DNA of 64,000 nucleotides from assembly GCF_021531255.1 (NCBI RefSeq), contig NZ_JAFBIO010000001.1, positions 62,001 through 126,000 on the forward strand, written 5' to 3'. Below the pieces are notes generated by a model. That model made no database searches, was not told the DNA's origin, and saw only the letters and a program-made list of their open reading frames with translations. Shown piece after piece: positions 1-9,187 of this stretch. The stretch comes from Allofournierella massiliensis (GTDB taxonomy: Bacteria > Bacillota > Clostridia > Oscillospirales > Ruminococcaceae). Each line of letters begins with the position of its first letter. Within the stretch, counting starts at the first letter, position 1. A program made the translations under genes and the position numbers.

Positions 1-854
1 AAAAGCTCGAAATCCGTTATCAGACTCAGCCAAAGTATCCTGGCAAGAAACTTGTCAGCGACGGCAAGAAGCTGATGATTGCACTTGCCCAGATTACCTA
101 TACCTCTGAGTTCTTTAAGACTGTTCATCAGGATCGTGATACCTATCTTGATTTTGCAGAAGACTATGAACCGCTGAAGTCCTTCTTTGACGGCGATCAG
201 AAGACCATCTTTGATAAGTCTCTGAAGCTGATGAAGATTTATGACGATAGCAAGACCTTCATCGTCAGCAAAGAGATTGAAGCTGTCGTTAAAGAAATTA
301 AGGCAATCCTGAAGATGGATGCACCGTTTAGCAGCATCTACAAGCTTCCTAGCCTGAATGATAAGTTCACCAACCTTTATAGTACGCTGCTTGAGGATAT
401 GGCTAAGCCTATCTTTGACGCAGTTGACGACGCTCGCAAGCGCGTTATGGACGAACTGAGCGGCAAGAAGTGCGAAGCCAGCCTGAAGCCGAGATATATC
501 GAGCTCTTTAATGAGTTAAGAACCAAAGCAGATACTTGCAACAATGTTGCAACTCTTCAGAATATCAAGGTTGAAGCCGATGCACTTAAAGTGCGCCTGC
601 TGAATGAAATTGCCGAGGCTGAAGCAAAACTGAATCCTCCGATTGTTGATCCCGTCCCTGGCGATGACGATGATCCGAAGCCTCCTGTCAAGCCTGTTGT
701 TAAGAAGAATAAGACTGTCAGCATCAAGTCGGTAAGTGCTTCTACCACATGGCAGATTGAGACTATCAACGATGTTGATCAGTATTTGGCCGATCTTCGC
801 AAGAAGCTTATCGGAACCTTGGAGGACAACACAATTATTCACATTGAGTTTTAA
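1..854 (+). CDS. brxC: BREX-1 P-loop protein BrxC, C-terminal part (5' end outside window)
   Basis: The open frame runs in from the window edge (reading frame 3) and ends at the TAA at 854, so only about the last 284 residues are visible and the ATPase domain is missing. The visible part is a charged, mostly helical region, then an Asp/Pro linker (PGDDDDPKPPVKPVVKK) and a short C-terminal domain ending HIEF, as in the ends of BrxC/PglY proteins. In BREX type 1, BrxC is the large ATPase encoded just before pglX, and here pglX, pglZ and brxL follow on the same strand. The name rests on this order and on the look of the C-terminus; the ATPase motifs cannot be checked here. An internal ATG at 75 is not a credible start because the frame is open upstream. 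Confidence 0.8.
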   Translation, partial: KLEIRYQTQPKYPGKKLVSDGKKLMIALAQITYTSEFFKTVHQDRDTYLDFAEDYEPLKSFFDGDQKTIFDKSLKLMKIYDDSKTFIVSKEIEAVVKEIKAILKMDAPFSSIYKLPSLNDKFTNLYSTLLEDMAKPIFDAVDDARKRVMDELSGKKCEASLKPRYIELFNELRTKADTCNNVATLQNIKVEADALKVRLLNEIAEAEAKLNPPIVDPVPGDDDDPKPPVKPVVKKNKTVSIKSVSASTTWQIETINDVDQYLADLRKKLIGTLEDNTIIHIEF

Positions 855-872
855 TTGAGAGGAGCATAGCCT

Positions 873-2030
873 TTGCCAGAAGGAAGAAAAATCAATTCTG
901 AAATTGGAAGAACAGCCATAGAGGAAAAAGTAAAAATGCATCTTTGGGCTGCCGCTGGTGGCAGGTGCGAATTGTGCAACAAGCCACTGTTTGTAGACGA
1001 CTCTTTTGGGGTGGAAGCAAACTACGGTCAGCTTGCGCACATTCACGCAGTAAGCCAAGGTGGGCCCCGTCACAAAGCGGATCTTTCAAATGAAGATAAG
1101 AATTCTTTTAACAACCTAATGTTACTGTGTCCTGAGCATCATCATATGATTGATACGATGCCGGAATCTTTTGTTGAGGGTTATCTGCTGCTAAAGAAGA
1201 AACGACACGAGGAACGAATTCGTAGATTAACAGAAATAACTGACACACAGACCTGCAGAATCGTGACATATTTTTCGAATATCGATAACTGGGAGTTGTT
1301 CAGTGATAGCAAATTACTGAAAGAAGCGGCGGTAGGAAGCAATATGTTACCAGGTTCCGAACCGGTTATTGAGCTTCACAGAGATTCTAAGTTGACATAT
1401 CAGTCAAAACGAGAATCTTTTGAACGAAAAGCTGAGGATCTACAAGAGCAGTGTCAAAAGTGGTTTGATGCAATCATTAGGGGAAACGATGCGGTTGCAG
1501 TGTTTGCACTAGCTCCGCAACCGCTATTGTTTGTCCTCGGAACATTCTTGAATGATCAGTTTAATGTTAAGGTTTTTCAATGTCATCGAACAGGACATAA
1601 GTGGCGATGGCCAGATGACAATACTACCGTTGGCTTTGAATTCTTTAAGAGCAGGTCGTCGAATAATGGAGCGGTTGCATTGGTAGTTGACTTAAGCGCT
1701 TCCGTTACCGACGACAGAGTTGCGAATGTATTAGGAAACGACATTAATATCTATCATCTTACAATTTCTTCTCCGAATAGGACTTTTGTGACCAACGAAA
1801 AAATACAGGATGATTTTGTGGCTACATTCAGAAGTGCACTGGAACACATTAAAAATGAGAATTCTAGTGCAACAGAAATACATCTATTTCAGGTGATGCC
1901 TAACTCGTTAGCCGTGCGTGCAGGAATGGATTACATGCCTAAAGCTGACCTGCCCTTGGTATTGTACGAGCAAGCATCTGCTGCAGAAGGCTTTTTTGCA
2001 GTATTAAAAATTGGAGGAACTTGTGTTTAG
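873..2030 (+). CDS. cap5: CBASS effector, HNH endonuclease-SAVED protein (Cap5 type)
   Basis: This is the DNA-degrading effector of a CBASS anti-phage system. In the known family the C-terminal SAVED domain binds a cyclic oligonucleotide and activates the N-terminal HNH nuclease. The HNH domain spans about residues 25-100, with a CxxC pair (C32, C35), the AHIHAVSQGG core (H56, H58), N81 and the CPEHHH motif (C86, H89, H90). Residues from about 190 to the end have SAVED-like character, including the FEFFKSR and LVVDLSAS strands. Length (385 aa) fits the family. The start is TTG at 873, eight bases behind a GAGAGGAG ribosome site. The gene begins 18 bases after brxC and overlaps the CD-NTase start by 8 bases. 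The HNH motif is certain; SAVED is assigned from overall pattern and context. Confidence 0.88.
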   Translation: MPEGRKINSEIGRTAIEEKVKMHLWAAAGGRCELCNKPLFVDDSFGVEANYGQLAHIHAVSQGGPRHKADLSNEDKNSFNNLMLLCPEHHHMIDTMPESFVEGYLLLKKKRHEERIRRLTEITDTQTCRIVTYFSNIDNWELFSDSKLLKEAAVGSNMLPGSEPVIELHRDSKLTYQSKRESFERKAEDLQEQCQKWFDAIIRGNDAVAVFALAPQPLLFVLGTFLNDQFNVKVFQCHRTGHKWRWPDDNTTVGFEFFKSRSSNNGAVALVVDLSASVTDDRVANVLGNDINIYHLTISSPNRTFVTNEKIQDDFVATFRSALEHIKNENSSATEIHLFQVMPNSLAVRAGMDYMPKADLPLVLYEQASAAEGFFAVLKIGGTCV

Positions 2031-3168
2031 TAGAGATAAATATAATAAGATTCTTCGCGAGTCAGCCCAGGCGATTGATATCAGCGATGAGATGTTCGCC
2101 AAGGCCGTAGAAGAATACGAAAGCTTGGGAAAGTGGATTGATGAAAATACTCCATTATATGAAATCGCCATTTTCCCGCAGGGATCGTTTGCGTTGGGCA
2201 CTGTTGTTCGCCCAGTCAGCAATGAGGAAGATTATGACCTTGATCTGGTTTGCGAATTCAAACAGAGATACGGGCTTACTGCCAAACAATTAAAGTGTGA
2301 TGTTGTTAAGCCCCTTTTAGTTCGCTACAAGAAAGCATCTCGTGAAATTGAAGAAAAAAGACGCTGCTGGCATGTTGAGTATGACGATATCCCCAATTTC
2401 CACATGGATGTTATTCCTGCATACAAGTATTATTCAGGAATTCAAATTACCGACCATAATGAAGAATTGAATTCATATGACTACATGGGAAGTAATCCTG
2501 CCGGGTATGTCGAATGGTTTTTTGGGCGATGTGCAAGACAGCATGCCCGGTTATATGAAAACTATGTCCGCGATCACAAACTTGTCGTTGCTCAGGCTGA
2601 TATTGAAAAAGTTAAGCGCAGAAAAGTCAAGACACCGTTACAGCGGACTGTTCAGATTTTGAAGCGACACAGGGATATTATGTTCGCAGATAGGGATTCA
2701 ACTTTGAAGCCAATCTCAATCATAATCACTACACTTGCAGGCAGGTTATATGAGGAAGAGGATACTGTTTTAGAGGCTCTTGAATCCATTCTTGGAAAAA
2801 CTCTAAAATTTATCATCGACAACAAAAAAGATGGTCAGTATTACATTGAAAATCCTAGTTATCCAGGGGAAAACTTCGCAGATAAATGGAATACTCATCC
2901 AGAACGAGTAAATGCATTTTTAGAATGGCTATCAGCAGCAAAGCGAGATTTACTTGCGGGTAATTTGATTACAGAAAGTCGTGGAGATGTTGCTCTTCGT
3001 ATGCAGAATTGTTTTGGTGCTCCGATTGCGGTAAGAGTATTTAATCAAATAGCACAGGAAGAATCGTCTGGAATTAAAAGTGGCACGATAAAGATGGATA
3101 CCCGGAGTGGAAATCTGTCTGATTCAGGAAGCATTAGCGTTCCTGCTAATCATCATCATGGGGCGTAA
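2023..3168 (+). CDS. CBASS cGAS/DncV-like nucleotidyltransferase (CD-NTase)
   Basis: This enzyme senses infection and makes the cyclic nucleotide that activates the SAVED effector. The polymerase-beta fold signature is present: a GS motif (G54-S55 in PQGSFALGT), the metal-binding pair D72/D74 in DYDLDLV, and the third acid D129 in HMDVIPAY. The best start is GTG at 2023, five bases behind a GGAGG that lies inside the end of the effector gene. A TTG at 2011 is possible but would overlap that ribosome site. The protein is then 381 residues. It ends Gly-Ala after a flexible His-rich tail, which suits C-terminal conjugation as known for type II CBASS cyclases. The clade and product cannot be fixed by eye. 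The downstream E2-like gene overlaps it by 11 bases. Confidence 0.9.
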   Translation: MFSRDKYNKILRESAQAIDISDEMFAKAVEEYESLGKWIDENTPLYEIAIFPQGSFALGTVVRPVSNEEDYDLDLVCEFKQRYGLTAKQLKCDVVKPLLVRYKKASREIEEKRRCWHVEYDDIPNFHMDVIPAYKYYSGIQITDHNEELNSYDYMGSNPAGYVEWFFGRCARQHARLYENYVRDHKLVVAQADIEKVKRRKVKTPLQRTVQILKRHRDIMFADRDSTLKPISIIITTLAGRLYEEEDTVLEALESILGKTLKFIIDNKKDGQYYIENPSYPGENFADKWNTHPERVNAFLEWLSAAKRDLLAGNLITESRGDVALRMQNCFGAPIAVRVFNQIAQEESSGIKSGTIKMDTRSGNLSDSGSISVPANHHHGA

Positions 3169-3610
3169 ATATATTCCCATCACCAACATTTCTCTGGTGC
3201 AGCAGAAAATCAGGTTGGAGCAACTTTTCCCGGAGCTCATTGAAAAGTGTGAGATAAAAAGAAGTGAACTTTTGTGCATTATGCGTCTGCAACCCGCCGA
3301 AGACACGGCTGTTTATCGAGTTTTGATCAAATTTAAGCCGACGGATGCACGTCCAAAAGCTTGGATGTTGTCGCCAGAATTAAAATTATTCAACGGCAAA
3401 AAACCACACCATATATACGGACTTGATGAAAAGGGTTGCCCAGAATTATGTGTGTTCTACCCTGGCTACAAAGAGTGGACAAAGCAAATGTTTATTGCAG
3501 AGTCATTTGTTCCGTGGATTGCAACTTGGCTAAATACGTATGAGTATTGGCTTATTACAGGAACATGGAATTACGATGAATCTCCACATACAAAAGGCCG
3601 TGTGAAATAA
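3158..3610 (+). CDS. E2-like conjugating protein of a type II-short CBASS
   Basis: A 150-residue protein without an E1 or JAB partner. The C-terminal half has the pattern of stand-alone CBASS E2 proteins: ELKLFNGKKPHHIYG, then PELCVFYPG, EWTKQMFIAESFVPW and WLNTYEYWLITGTW. C98 in LCVFYPG is the likely catalytic cysteine; C94 is close by. In studied type II-short systems such an E2-like protein acts on the C-terminus of its CD-NTase and primes it. The start is ATG at 3158, overlapping the cyclase stop (TAA 3166-3168). No clear Shine-Dalgarno precedes it, so translation is probably coupled. A longer frame from 3107 would add an unlikely hydrophobic extension. Function is inferred from motif and neighbours. 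Confidence 0.82.
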   Translation: MGRKYIPITNISLVQQKIRLEQLFPELIEKCEIKRSELLCIMRLQPAEDTAVYRVLIKFKPTDARPKAWMLSPELKLFNGKKPHHIYGLDEKGCPELCVFYPGYKEWTKQMFIAESFVPWIATWLNTYEYWLITGTWNYDESPHTKGRVK

Positions 3611-3648
3611 TTAATAACAAAAATCATCCCTGAGAGAGGGTAAGTGAT

Positions 3649-5196
3649 ATGAACAAGACAGCAATAAAAAACTTTGCGGTATGGGCACGAAGAAAGCTCA
3701 TCGCCGATATTACATACAGAGCAGGCATGCTGGGTATTACCGAGGGCGGTATTGCGCAGCCTATGCAGCAGTCCACCAAGGACCTGCAGTTCTTTGACAT
3801 TGGAACGAAGGATTACGTTGAGATTTCTGGAGAGGAAATCAAACAGCGCAACGCCCTTATTGCGGCTATTCGCAAAAAAGAAGGCAGCACAAATTATAAA
3901 GAAGCCTTCCAAAATGTCGTGGAAGAGGTTGCTTATACCTGGTTCAACCGCCTGATTGCTGTCCGTTTCATGGAAGTCAACGACTATCTCCCTTCTCGCA
4001 TTCGTGTCCTCTCTGCAGAGAATCCGAACAAGCTGGAGCCGGACTTTGTAACCACCCCCTTCGATACGGATATGGAGTTCACTCCTTATGAGAAGGACCG
4101 TGTACTGCAACTGAAGGAAGATAACAAGTTAGACGAACTGTTCCGTTTCCTGTTCATCAAGCAGTGCAACAAGCTTGGGGAGATTCTTCCCGAACTGTTT
4201 GAGCAGATTTCAGACTACACCGAACTTCTCCTGAACATTTCCTTCACCGACAAAGACGGTGTTATCTATCACCTGACTCATGACATTGATGAAGACGATT
4301 TCAATGTCTCCATGGAAGGTCAGGTTGAGATCATCGGTTGGATGTACCAGTACTACAATACTGAGCCAAAGGATGAAGTCTTTGCCCTTCTGAAAAAGAA
4401 CGTAAAGATCACCAAGGAACGCATTCCTGCAGCAACCCAGCTGTTTACTCCTGACTGGATCGTTCGCTACATGGTTGAGAACTCTCTTGGCCGCCTTTGG
4501 GTGGAGGGTCATCCAAATGAAGGGCTAAAATCCGAATGGAAGTATTATCTGGAAGAGGCTGAACAGGAGCCGGAAGTTGTTGCACAGCTTGAAAAGATTC
4601 GAGCTGAATATGCAGAATTGAATCCGGAAGACATCAAGGTAATTGATCCCTGCATGGGTTCCGGTCATATCCTGGTTTATGCTTTTGATGTTCTGATGCA
4701 GATATACGAGGCACAGGGCTATACCCAGCGTGACGCTGCAAAGAGCATACTGAAGAACAATCTGTATGGTATCGATATTGATACCCGTGCATATCAGCTG
4801 GCTTACTTCGCTGTCATGATGAAGGCACGCCAGTACAACCGCAGAATCTTCAACGAACATATCATGCCGAACCTGATGGCGGTAAAGAACACCGGCACCA
4901 TTAGTAAGTATGCCTTGAAACGTCTTGGCGAGCATGAGAAGCTTGCAAAGCGCCTGATGGACGACTTCGTCGATGCAGAAGAATACGGTAGCATTTTGGA
5001 TATTCACTATTCAGAAGACGAGCTGGATGCCTTGCAGGAGAAGGTAAATTCTGTCAATGAATTTGCTGATATACCGGATCTTTTGGCACAAATGGAGTGT
5101 GGTGAGTGTAAATCTGTTATCGTCCCGCTGATTCGTCAGGCACGTATCATGGGACAGAAATATGATGTGGTAGTGACGAACCCACCTTATATGGGC
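3649..5196 (+). repeat. Direct repeat, 5' part of pglX (copy A; partner 15973-17520)
   Basis: The first roughly 1.5 kb of the two pglX genes are the same length without obvious indels and differ only by scattered, mostly synonymous changes up to the NPPYMG codons. Both copies point the same way, about 12.3 kb apart, so they are a substrate for homologous recombination. Percent identity was not computed. Confidence 0.88.
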
Positions 5197-7341
5197 GCGT
5201 CAAATATGAATGCAAAACTTAACGAGTTTATCAAGTTAAACTATACAGATTATAAATCTGACTTTTTTTCCGCTTTTGTTGTTAAATGTACGTTGTTAGC
5301 AAAGCCATATGGCTTTCTTGGGTTCTTAACGCCATATGTTTGGATGTTTATCCAATCATATGAGAATATGAGAGAGTATCTTTACGATAATGCGACTATT
5401 CAAACTTTAATTCAATTCGAGTATTCTGCATTTGAAGAGGCCACCGTTCCAATTTGTACTTTCACATTCAGAAATTACTATGTTAACAATTATTATGGTG
5501 GATACTTTAATTTGACGAATTTTCGTGGAGGTATGGAAGTTCAACGGGTAAAAACTCTTGAGGCAATCAACAATAGTGCGTGTGGATATTATTATGCGCA
5601 AAGCACATATCATTTTGAGGAATTGCCAGGACGACCTTTGGCATATTGGATTAGTACTAATACAATTAATGATTTTCAATCGCCTGTTCATGTTGATGAT
5701 GTTTCTGAGACCCGAATCGGAATGGCAACAGCAGACAATGACCGCTTTATGCGAATGTGGTTTGAAATTGCAATTAATAAGGCTGGACTAATTTGCTCTT
5801 CAAGGCAGGAGGCCGAACAATCTAATAAAAAATGGTTCACATATTATAAAGGCGGAAGCTTCCGGAAATGGTACGGCAATATCGACTATGTGGTGAACTG
5901 GGAACATGATGGCTTTGAAATCAGAAATTTTATAGACGAAAAAACGGGGCGCATTCGCTCACATAATTACAACCTTGATTATATTTTTACTCCAGGACTT
6001 ACGTTTACTGCGATAAGCAGCAGTAATTTTGCTTGCCGGACTATGGATAATGGTCTATTCGGGAGTGGCGGATCAGGTGTTTGCCGCGTGAGTAACGAGA
6101 ATCGATTTCCGTTACTCGGATTCCTAAACTCAAATGTTGCAGCATACTTAATGTCATGTTTGAGTCAAACGATGAACTTCGAAGTTAATATGGTGGGAAG
6201 TTTACCATATATCAAGGATTCGAAACATGCCAAAGTTGAAGAAATCGTCTCCGCTGCCATTAGTAATTCAAAATCAGATTGGGATTCTTTTGAAACATCA
6301 TGGAATTTCAAAGTTCATCCCTTATTGAAATGGCGCAGTACATCTGATGAAGAACGCACTGTTGCCAACAGCTGTGGTGATGTGGCAGTACAATCACCGC
6401 TGGAATACGCCTGGACAATGTGGATGTTAGAGTGTGATGAACGCTTCAACCAACTGAAGGCAAATGAAGAAGAACTGAACCGTATCTTCATTGATATCTA
6501 CGGTCTTCAGGATGAGCTGACTCCTGAGGTTGAAGATAAAGATGTTACCGTTCGCAAAGCGGACCTTCAGCGAGATATCAAGAGCCTGATTTCCTACGCT
6601 GTTGGCTGCATGTTTGGCCGGTATTCTCTGGATGTACCTGGACTTGCTTATGCGGGCGGAGAATGGGATGGGAGCAAGTATTCCTCCTTCCTACCGGACG
6701 AGGATAACTGCATTCCTATAACCGATGAAGAATACTTCCAGGATGATATTGTAGGCCGTTTTGTTGAATTCATCCGTGTTGCCTATGGAGCAAATTCTCT
6801 GGAGGAAAATCTTGAATTTGTTGCAGATGCACTAGGAAACAAAGGAAAGACTGCACGAGATACTATCCGTCAGTATTTCCTGAATGATTTCTTCAAAGAT
6901 CACTGCCAGACCTATTCTGTCACCGGATCTGGAAAGCGTCCGATTTATTGGCTCTTCAATTCCGGTAAGCAGAACGGATTCAAAGCACTGGTTTATATGC
7001 ATCGTTGGACGGCAGATACCGTTGGTAATGTTCGTGTGGAATACCTTCACAAGATGCAGCTTGTCTATGAAAAAGAAATGGAAACCTGCCAGGATATCAT
7101 AGACAATAGCCTTGATCGACGCGAGATTGCTGCCGCTACAAAGCGAAAGGAAAAGCTGGTTAAGCAGCTGAAGGAATGCAAGGATTACGATGCAAAGGTC
7201 GCACATATAGCACTGTCCCGAATTGCAATTGATCTGGACGACGGCGTAAAGGTCAACTACCGCAAGGTTCAGACCGGTGCGGACGGCAAGTTCTGCGAGA
7301 TCCTTGAGGACTCAAAGAACATTATGGCAAAGGAGAAATAA
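3649..7341 (+). CDS. pglX: BREX-1 adenine-specific DNA methyltransferase PglX, copy 1
   Basis: A 1230-residue N6-adenine methyltransferase that marks host DNA and sets BREX target specificity. The SAM-binding motif is DPCMGSGH at about residues 333-340 and the catalytic motif is NPPY at 511-514. The N-terminal part and the last roughly 300 residues are almost the same as in the second copy at 15973-19710, while residues about 515-925 differ strongly. That divergent block sits behind the catalytic motif, where target recognition is expected. It is preceded by GAGAGGGTAAGTGAT and an ATG. It ends KEK-TAA at 7341, four bases before the next gene. A second pglX may give the host two methylation specificities or a store of sequence for recombination. 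Confidence 0.93.
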   Translation: MNKTAIKNFAVWARRKLIADITYRAGMLGITEGGIAQPMQQSTKDLQFFDIGTKDYVEISGEEIKQRNALIAAIRKKEGSTNYKEAFQNVVEEVAYTWFNRLIAVRFMEVNDYLPSRIRVLSAENPNKLEPDFVTTPFDTDMEFTPYEKDRVLQLKEDNKLDELFRFLFIKQCNKLGEILPELFEQISDYTELLLNISFTDKDGVIYHLTHDIDEDDFNVSMEGQVEIIGWMYQYYNTEPKDEVFALLKKNVKITKERIPAATQLFTPDWIVRYMVENSLGRLWVEGHPNEGLKSEWKYYLEEAEQEPEVVAQLEKIRAEYAELNPEDIKVIDPCMGSGHILVYAFDVLMQIYEAQGYTQRDAAKSILKNNLYGIDIDTRAYQLAYFAVMMKARQYNRRIFNEHIMPNLMAVKNTGTISKYALKRLGEHEKLAKRLMDDFVDAEEYGSILDIHYSEDELDALQEKVNSVNEFADIPDLLAQMECGECKSVIVPLIRQARIMGQKYDVVVTNPPYMGASNMNAKLNEFIKLNYTDYKSDFFSAFVVKCTLLAKPYGFLGFLTPYVWMFIQSYENMREYLYDNATIQTLIQFEYSAFEEATVPICTFTFRNYYVNNYYGGYFNLTNFRGGMEVQRVKTLEAINNSACGYYYAQSTYHFEELPGRPLAYWISTNTINDFQSPVHVDDVSETRIGMATADNDRFMRMWFEIAINKAGLICSSRQEAEQSNKKWFTYYKGGSFRKWYGNIDYVVNWEHDGFEIRNFIDEKTGRIRSHNYNLDYIFTPGLTFTAISSSNFACRTMDNGLFGSGGSGVCRVSNENRFPLLGFLNSNVAAYLMSCLSQTMNFEVNMVGSLPYIKDSKHAKVEEIVSAAISNSKSDWDSFETSWNFKVHPLLKWRSTSDEERTVANSCGDVAVQSPLEYAWTMWMLECDERFNQLKANEEELNRIFIDIYGLQDELTPEVEDKDVTVRKADLQRDIKSLISYAVGCMFGRYSLDVPGLAYAGGEWDGSKYSSFLPDEDNCIPITDEEYFQDDIVGRFVEFIRVAYGANSLEENLEFVADALGNKGKTARDTIRQYFLNDFFKDHCQTYSVTGSGKRPIYWLFNSGKQNGFKALVYMHRWTADTVGNVRVEYLHKMQLVYEKEMETCQDIIDNSLDRREIAAATKRKEKLVKQLKECKDYDAKVAHIALSRIAIDLDDGVKVNYRKVQTGADGKFCEILEDSKNIMAKEK
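6430..7336 (+). repeat. Direct repeat, 3' part of pglX (copy A; partner 18766-19675)
   Basis: After the divergent centre the two pglX genes become alike again at the codons for KANEEELNRIFIDIYG and stay alike almost to the end. The two homologous arms flank a variable middle, as in cassette-type specificity genes. Identity looks lower than in the 5' arm. Confidence 0.82.
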
Positions 7342-7345
7342 GCGA

Positions 7346-9139
7346 ATGAGTAAAGATAGCATTATTGTTGATAGTAAAGTCTTTTCACTTAAAGGTTTAT
7401 TCTCCGATAAGTTTACAGTCGATTTTTATCAGCGCGAGTATGTATGGGAGCACAAACAGTTGGAAGACCTTATCATGGACCTTTCCAGCGAGTTCCTGAA
7501 GAACTGGCAGCCTGGTCATTCTACGCAAAATGTTTCTACGTATGATCCGTACTTTATGGGAGAGATCGTGCTCTCAAATAAATCCGGAGAAAAAAGCGCG
7601 GTGATCGATGGTCAGCAGCGTATTACAACGTTGACGTTATTGCTAATTTACCTTCTCCGTACATATGGCGCAATGCCGAAGTTCCCAACGGATATCCGTG
7701 ATCTAATCTATGCGGATTACTACGGAGAATACTATTTCAACCTTGATATTCCTGAACGCAGAGAATGTATGCTGTCCCTGTTCAATAAGGGAGAATACAC
7801 AGTACCGAAGGATGCTTCACCTTCCGTGGTCAACCTTGTAAACCGATATGCAGATATTGCAGAATGCTGGGATAAGCGCATTGATGATACCAATATTGTT
7901 CCGTTTGTATACTGGCTGAAGGAAAAGGTTATGTTCTCCAAGGTTTGGACGAACAGCGATGAGTTTGCCTACGTCATCTTTGAGACGATGAATGACCGTG
8001 GTCTCTCCCTCACTCAGATTGAGATGCTTCGCAGCTACCTTTTGGCAAACACAAACGAAGATTCACGAGACGCAGCTATGACAGAATTTGATGCTGTAAT
8101 TCGTAATCTGGCCCAGGTTAAGCTCAGCTCGAAATCTAAAGCGGAATTTGAATTTTTTAAGATGTATTTCCGTGGACACTATGCAGATGATCTTTCTCAG
8201 GGCAATACTAAGTCAGACTTTGTCCGGATTGGTAAAGAGTTTCATCGTTGGGTAAGTGAAAACAGCAAGAAGCTCAAGCTGGAAAAGTCATCCGATTTTG
8301 TCGAGTTTATTCATCGAATCAAATATTTTGCGGATGTCTATCACAAAATCAATGCTCTGATTCAGAGCAGAAATACGGTTGATTATTTGTACCTCATAGT
8401 AAACAGCGACTATGGCTTTACCATGCAGCCTGCAGTCATCATGTCTGCCGTTTCATATAATGACAGTGATAAGGTTGTTGATGAGAAAATCAAGATTGTA
8501 TCTCGGTACCTTACAAAGGTGTTGACATATCGAGTTTGGAACCACTGGATGATTTCGCAGAGTGCGCTTGAGGCTAAGTCTTATGAGTTGTGTAAAGCAA
8601 TTCGTGGTATGGATACAGACGCGCTTCAGCGGCATCTGGCAACGGATCCTCTGGAAGCGCCTGCATTGTCGGGCACTCCGACTCTGAACCAACAGAACAG
8701 ACGACGCTTTATGGTAATGATTTCTCTGATTACAGAGATTGTTGCCTCGAGGTCAAAAACACCGGACTATCCGTTGAACCATCCGGATATTGAGGTTGAG
8801 CACATTTGGGCTAATCATTTTGAAGACCATACAGACGAGTTCAGAGACGAGGCAGAGTTTGCTACAGCTCGTAACAGCATTGGTGATTTGCTCGTTCTGC
8901 CAAAGAGCTTTAATGCTTCTTATGGTGACGATCCGTATACTTCTAAGGTTGAGCAGTACTTCTCTCAGAATATATTGGCGCAAACTCTGAATGAGAGAAA
9001 ATATACTAATAATCCGGGTTTCATGGCATTTATGAATATTAGCGGATTACCTTTTAAGCCTTATTCCAAGTTCACAAAGAATTCTATCAGCGAGAGAACA
9101 ACCCTTTATCGTCTAATCCTGGAGGATCACTGGAAATAA
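7346..9139 (+). CDS. DUF262/DUF1524 GmrSD-type restriction endonuclease (BrxU-like)
   Basis: A 597-residue single-chain protein. The N-terminal DUF262 (GmrS-like) domain has QREYVW at residues 29-34 and IDGQQRITTL from about 87. The C-terminal DUF1524 (GmrD-like) HNH nuclease has EVEHIW (H486) followed by the ARNSIGDLLVLP and NASYGD segment. Fused GmrSD proteins are nucleotide-driven type IV enzymes that cut modified phage DNA; BrxU is the known member from a BREX locus and complements BREX against phages with modified bases. The start is ATG at 7346, just behind AAGGAG at the end of pglX; a longer frame from 7277 overlaps pglX and looks spurious. That it is the functional equivalent of BrxU is inferred from domain order and context. 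Confidence 0.86.
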   Translation: MSKDSIIVDSKVFSLKGLFSDKFTVDFYQREYVWEHKQLEDLIMDLSSEFLKNWQPGHSTQNVSTYDPYFMGEIVLSNKSGEKSAVIDGQQRITTLTLLLIYLLRTYGAMPKFPTDIRDLIYADYYGEYYFNLDIPERRECMLSLFNKGEYTVPKDASPSVVNLVNRYADIAECWDKRIDDTNIVPFVYWLKEKVMFSKVWTNSDEFAYVIFETMNDRGLSLTQIEMLRSYLLANTNEDSRDAAMTEFDAVIRNLAQVKLSSKSKAEFEFFKMYFRGHYADDLSQGNTKSDFVRIGKEFHRWVSENSKKLKLEKSSDFVEFIHRIKYFADVYHKINALIQSRNTVDYLYLIVNSDYGFTMQPAVIMSAVSYNDSDKVVDEKIKIVSRYLTKVLTYRVWNHWMISQSALEAKSYELCKAIRGMDTDALQRHLATDPLEAPALSGTPTLNQQNRRRFMVMISLITEIVASRSKTPDYPLNHPDIEVEHIWANHFEDHTDEFRDEAEFATARNSIGDLLVLPKSFNASYGDDPYTSKVEQYFSQNILAQTLNERKYTNNPGFMAFMNISGLPFKPYSKFTKNSISERTTLYRLILEDHWK

Positions 9140-9187
9140 AGCTCATAGCATTGAGATTTTAGTATTCATTCTGAGAGGAGAAACACT

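Noticed and set aside
516-1073. Minus-strand ORF of 185 codons across the brxC end
   Set aside because: It is a shadow of the brxC and cap5 frames, with no ribosome site and a composition that looks like a reverse complement of coding sequence.
873-2030. Stand-alone restriction HNH enzyme
   Set aside because: The C-terminal SAVED-like half and the CD-NTase plus E2 neighbours make a CBASS effector more likely.
3107-3157. Longer start for the E2-like protein
   Set aside because: It would add 17 hydrophobic residues overlapping the cyclase, without a ribosome site; the ATG at 3158 fits the family start better.
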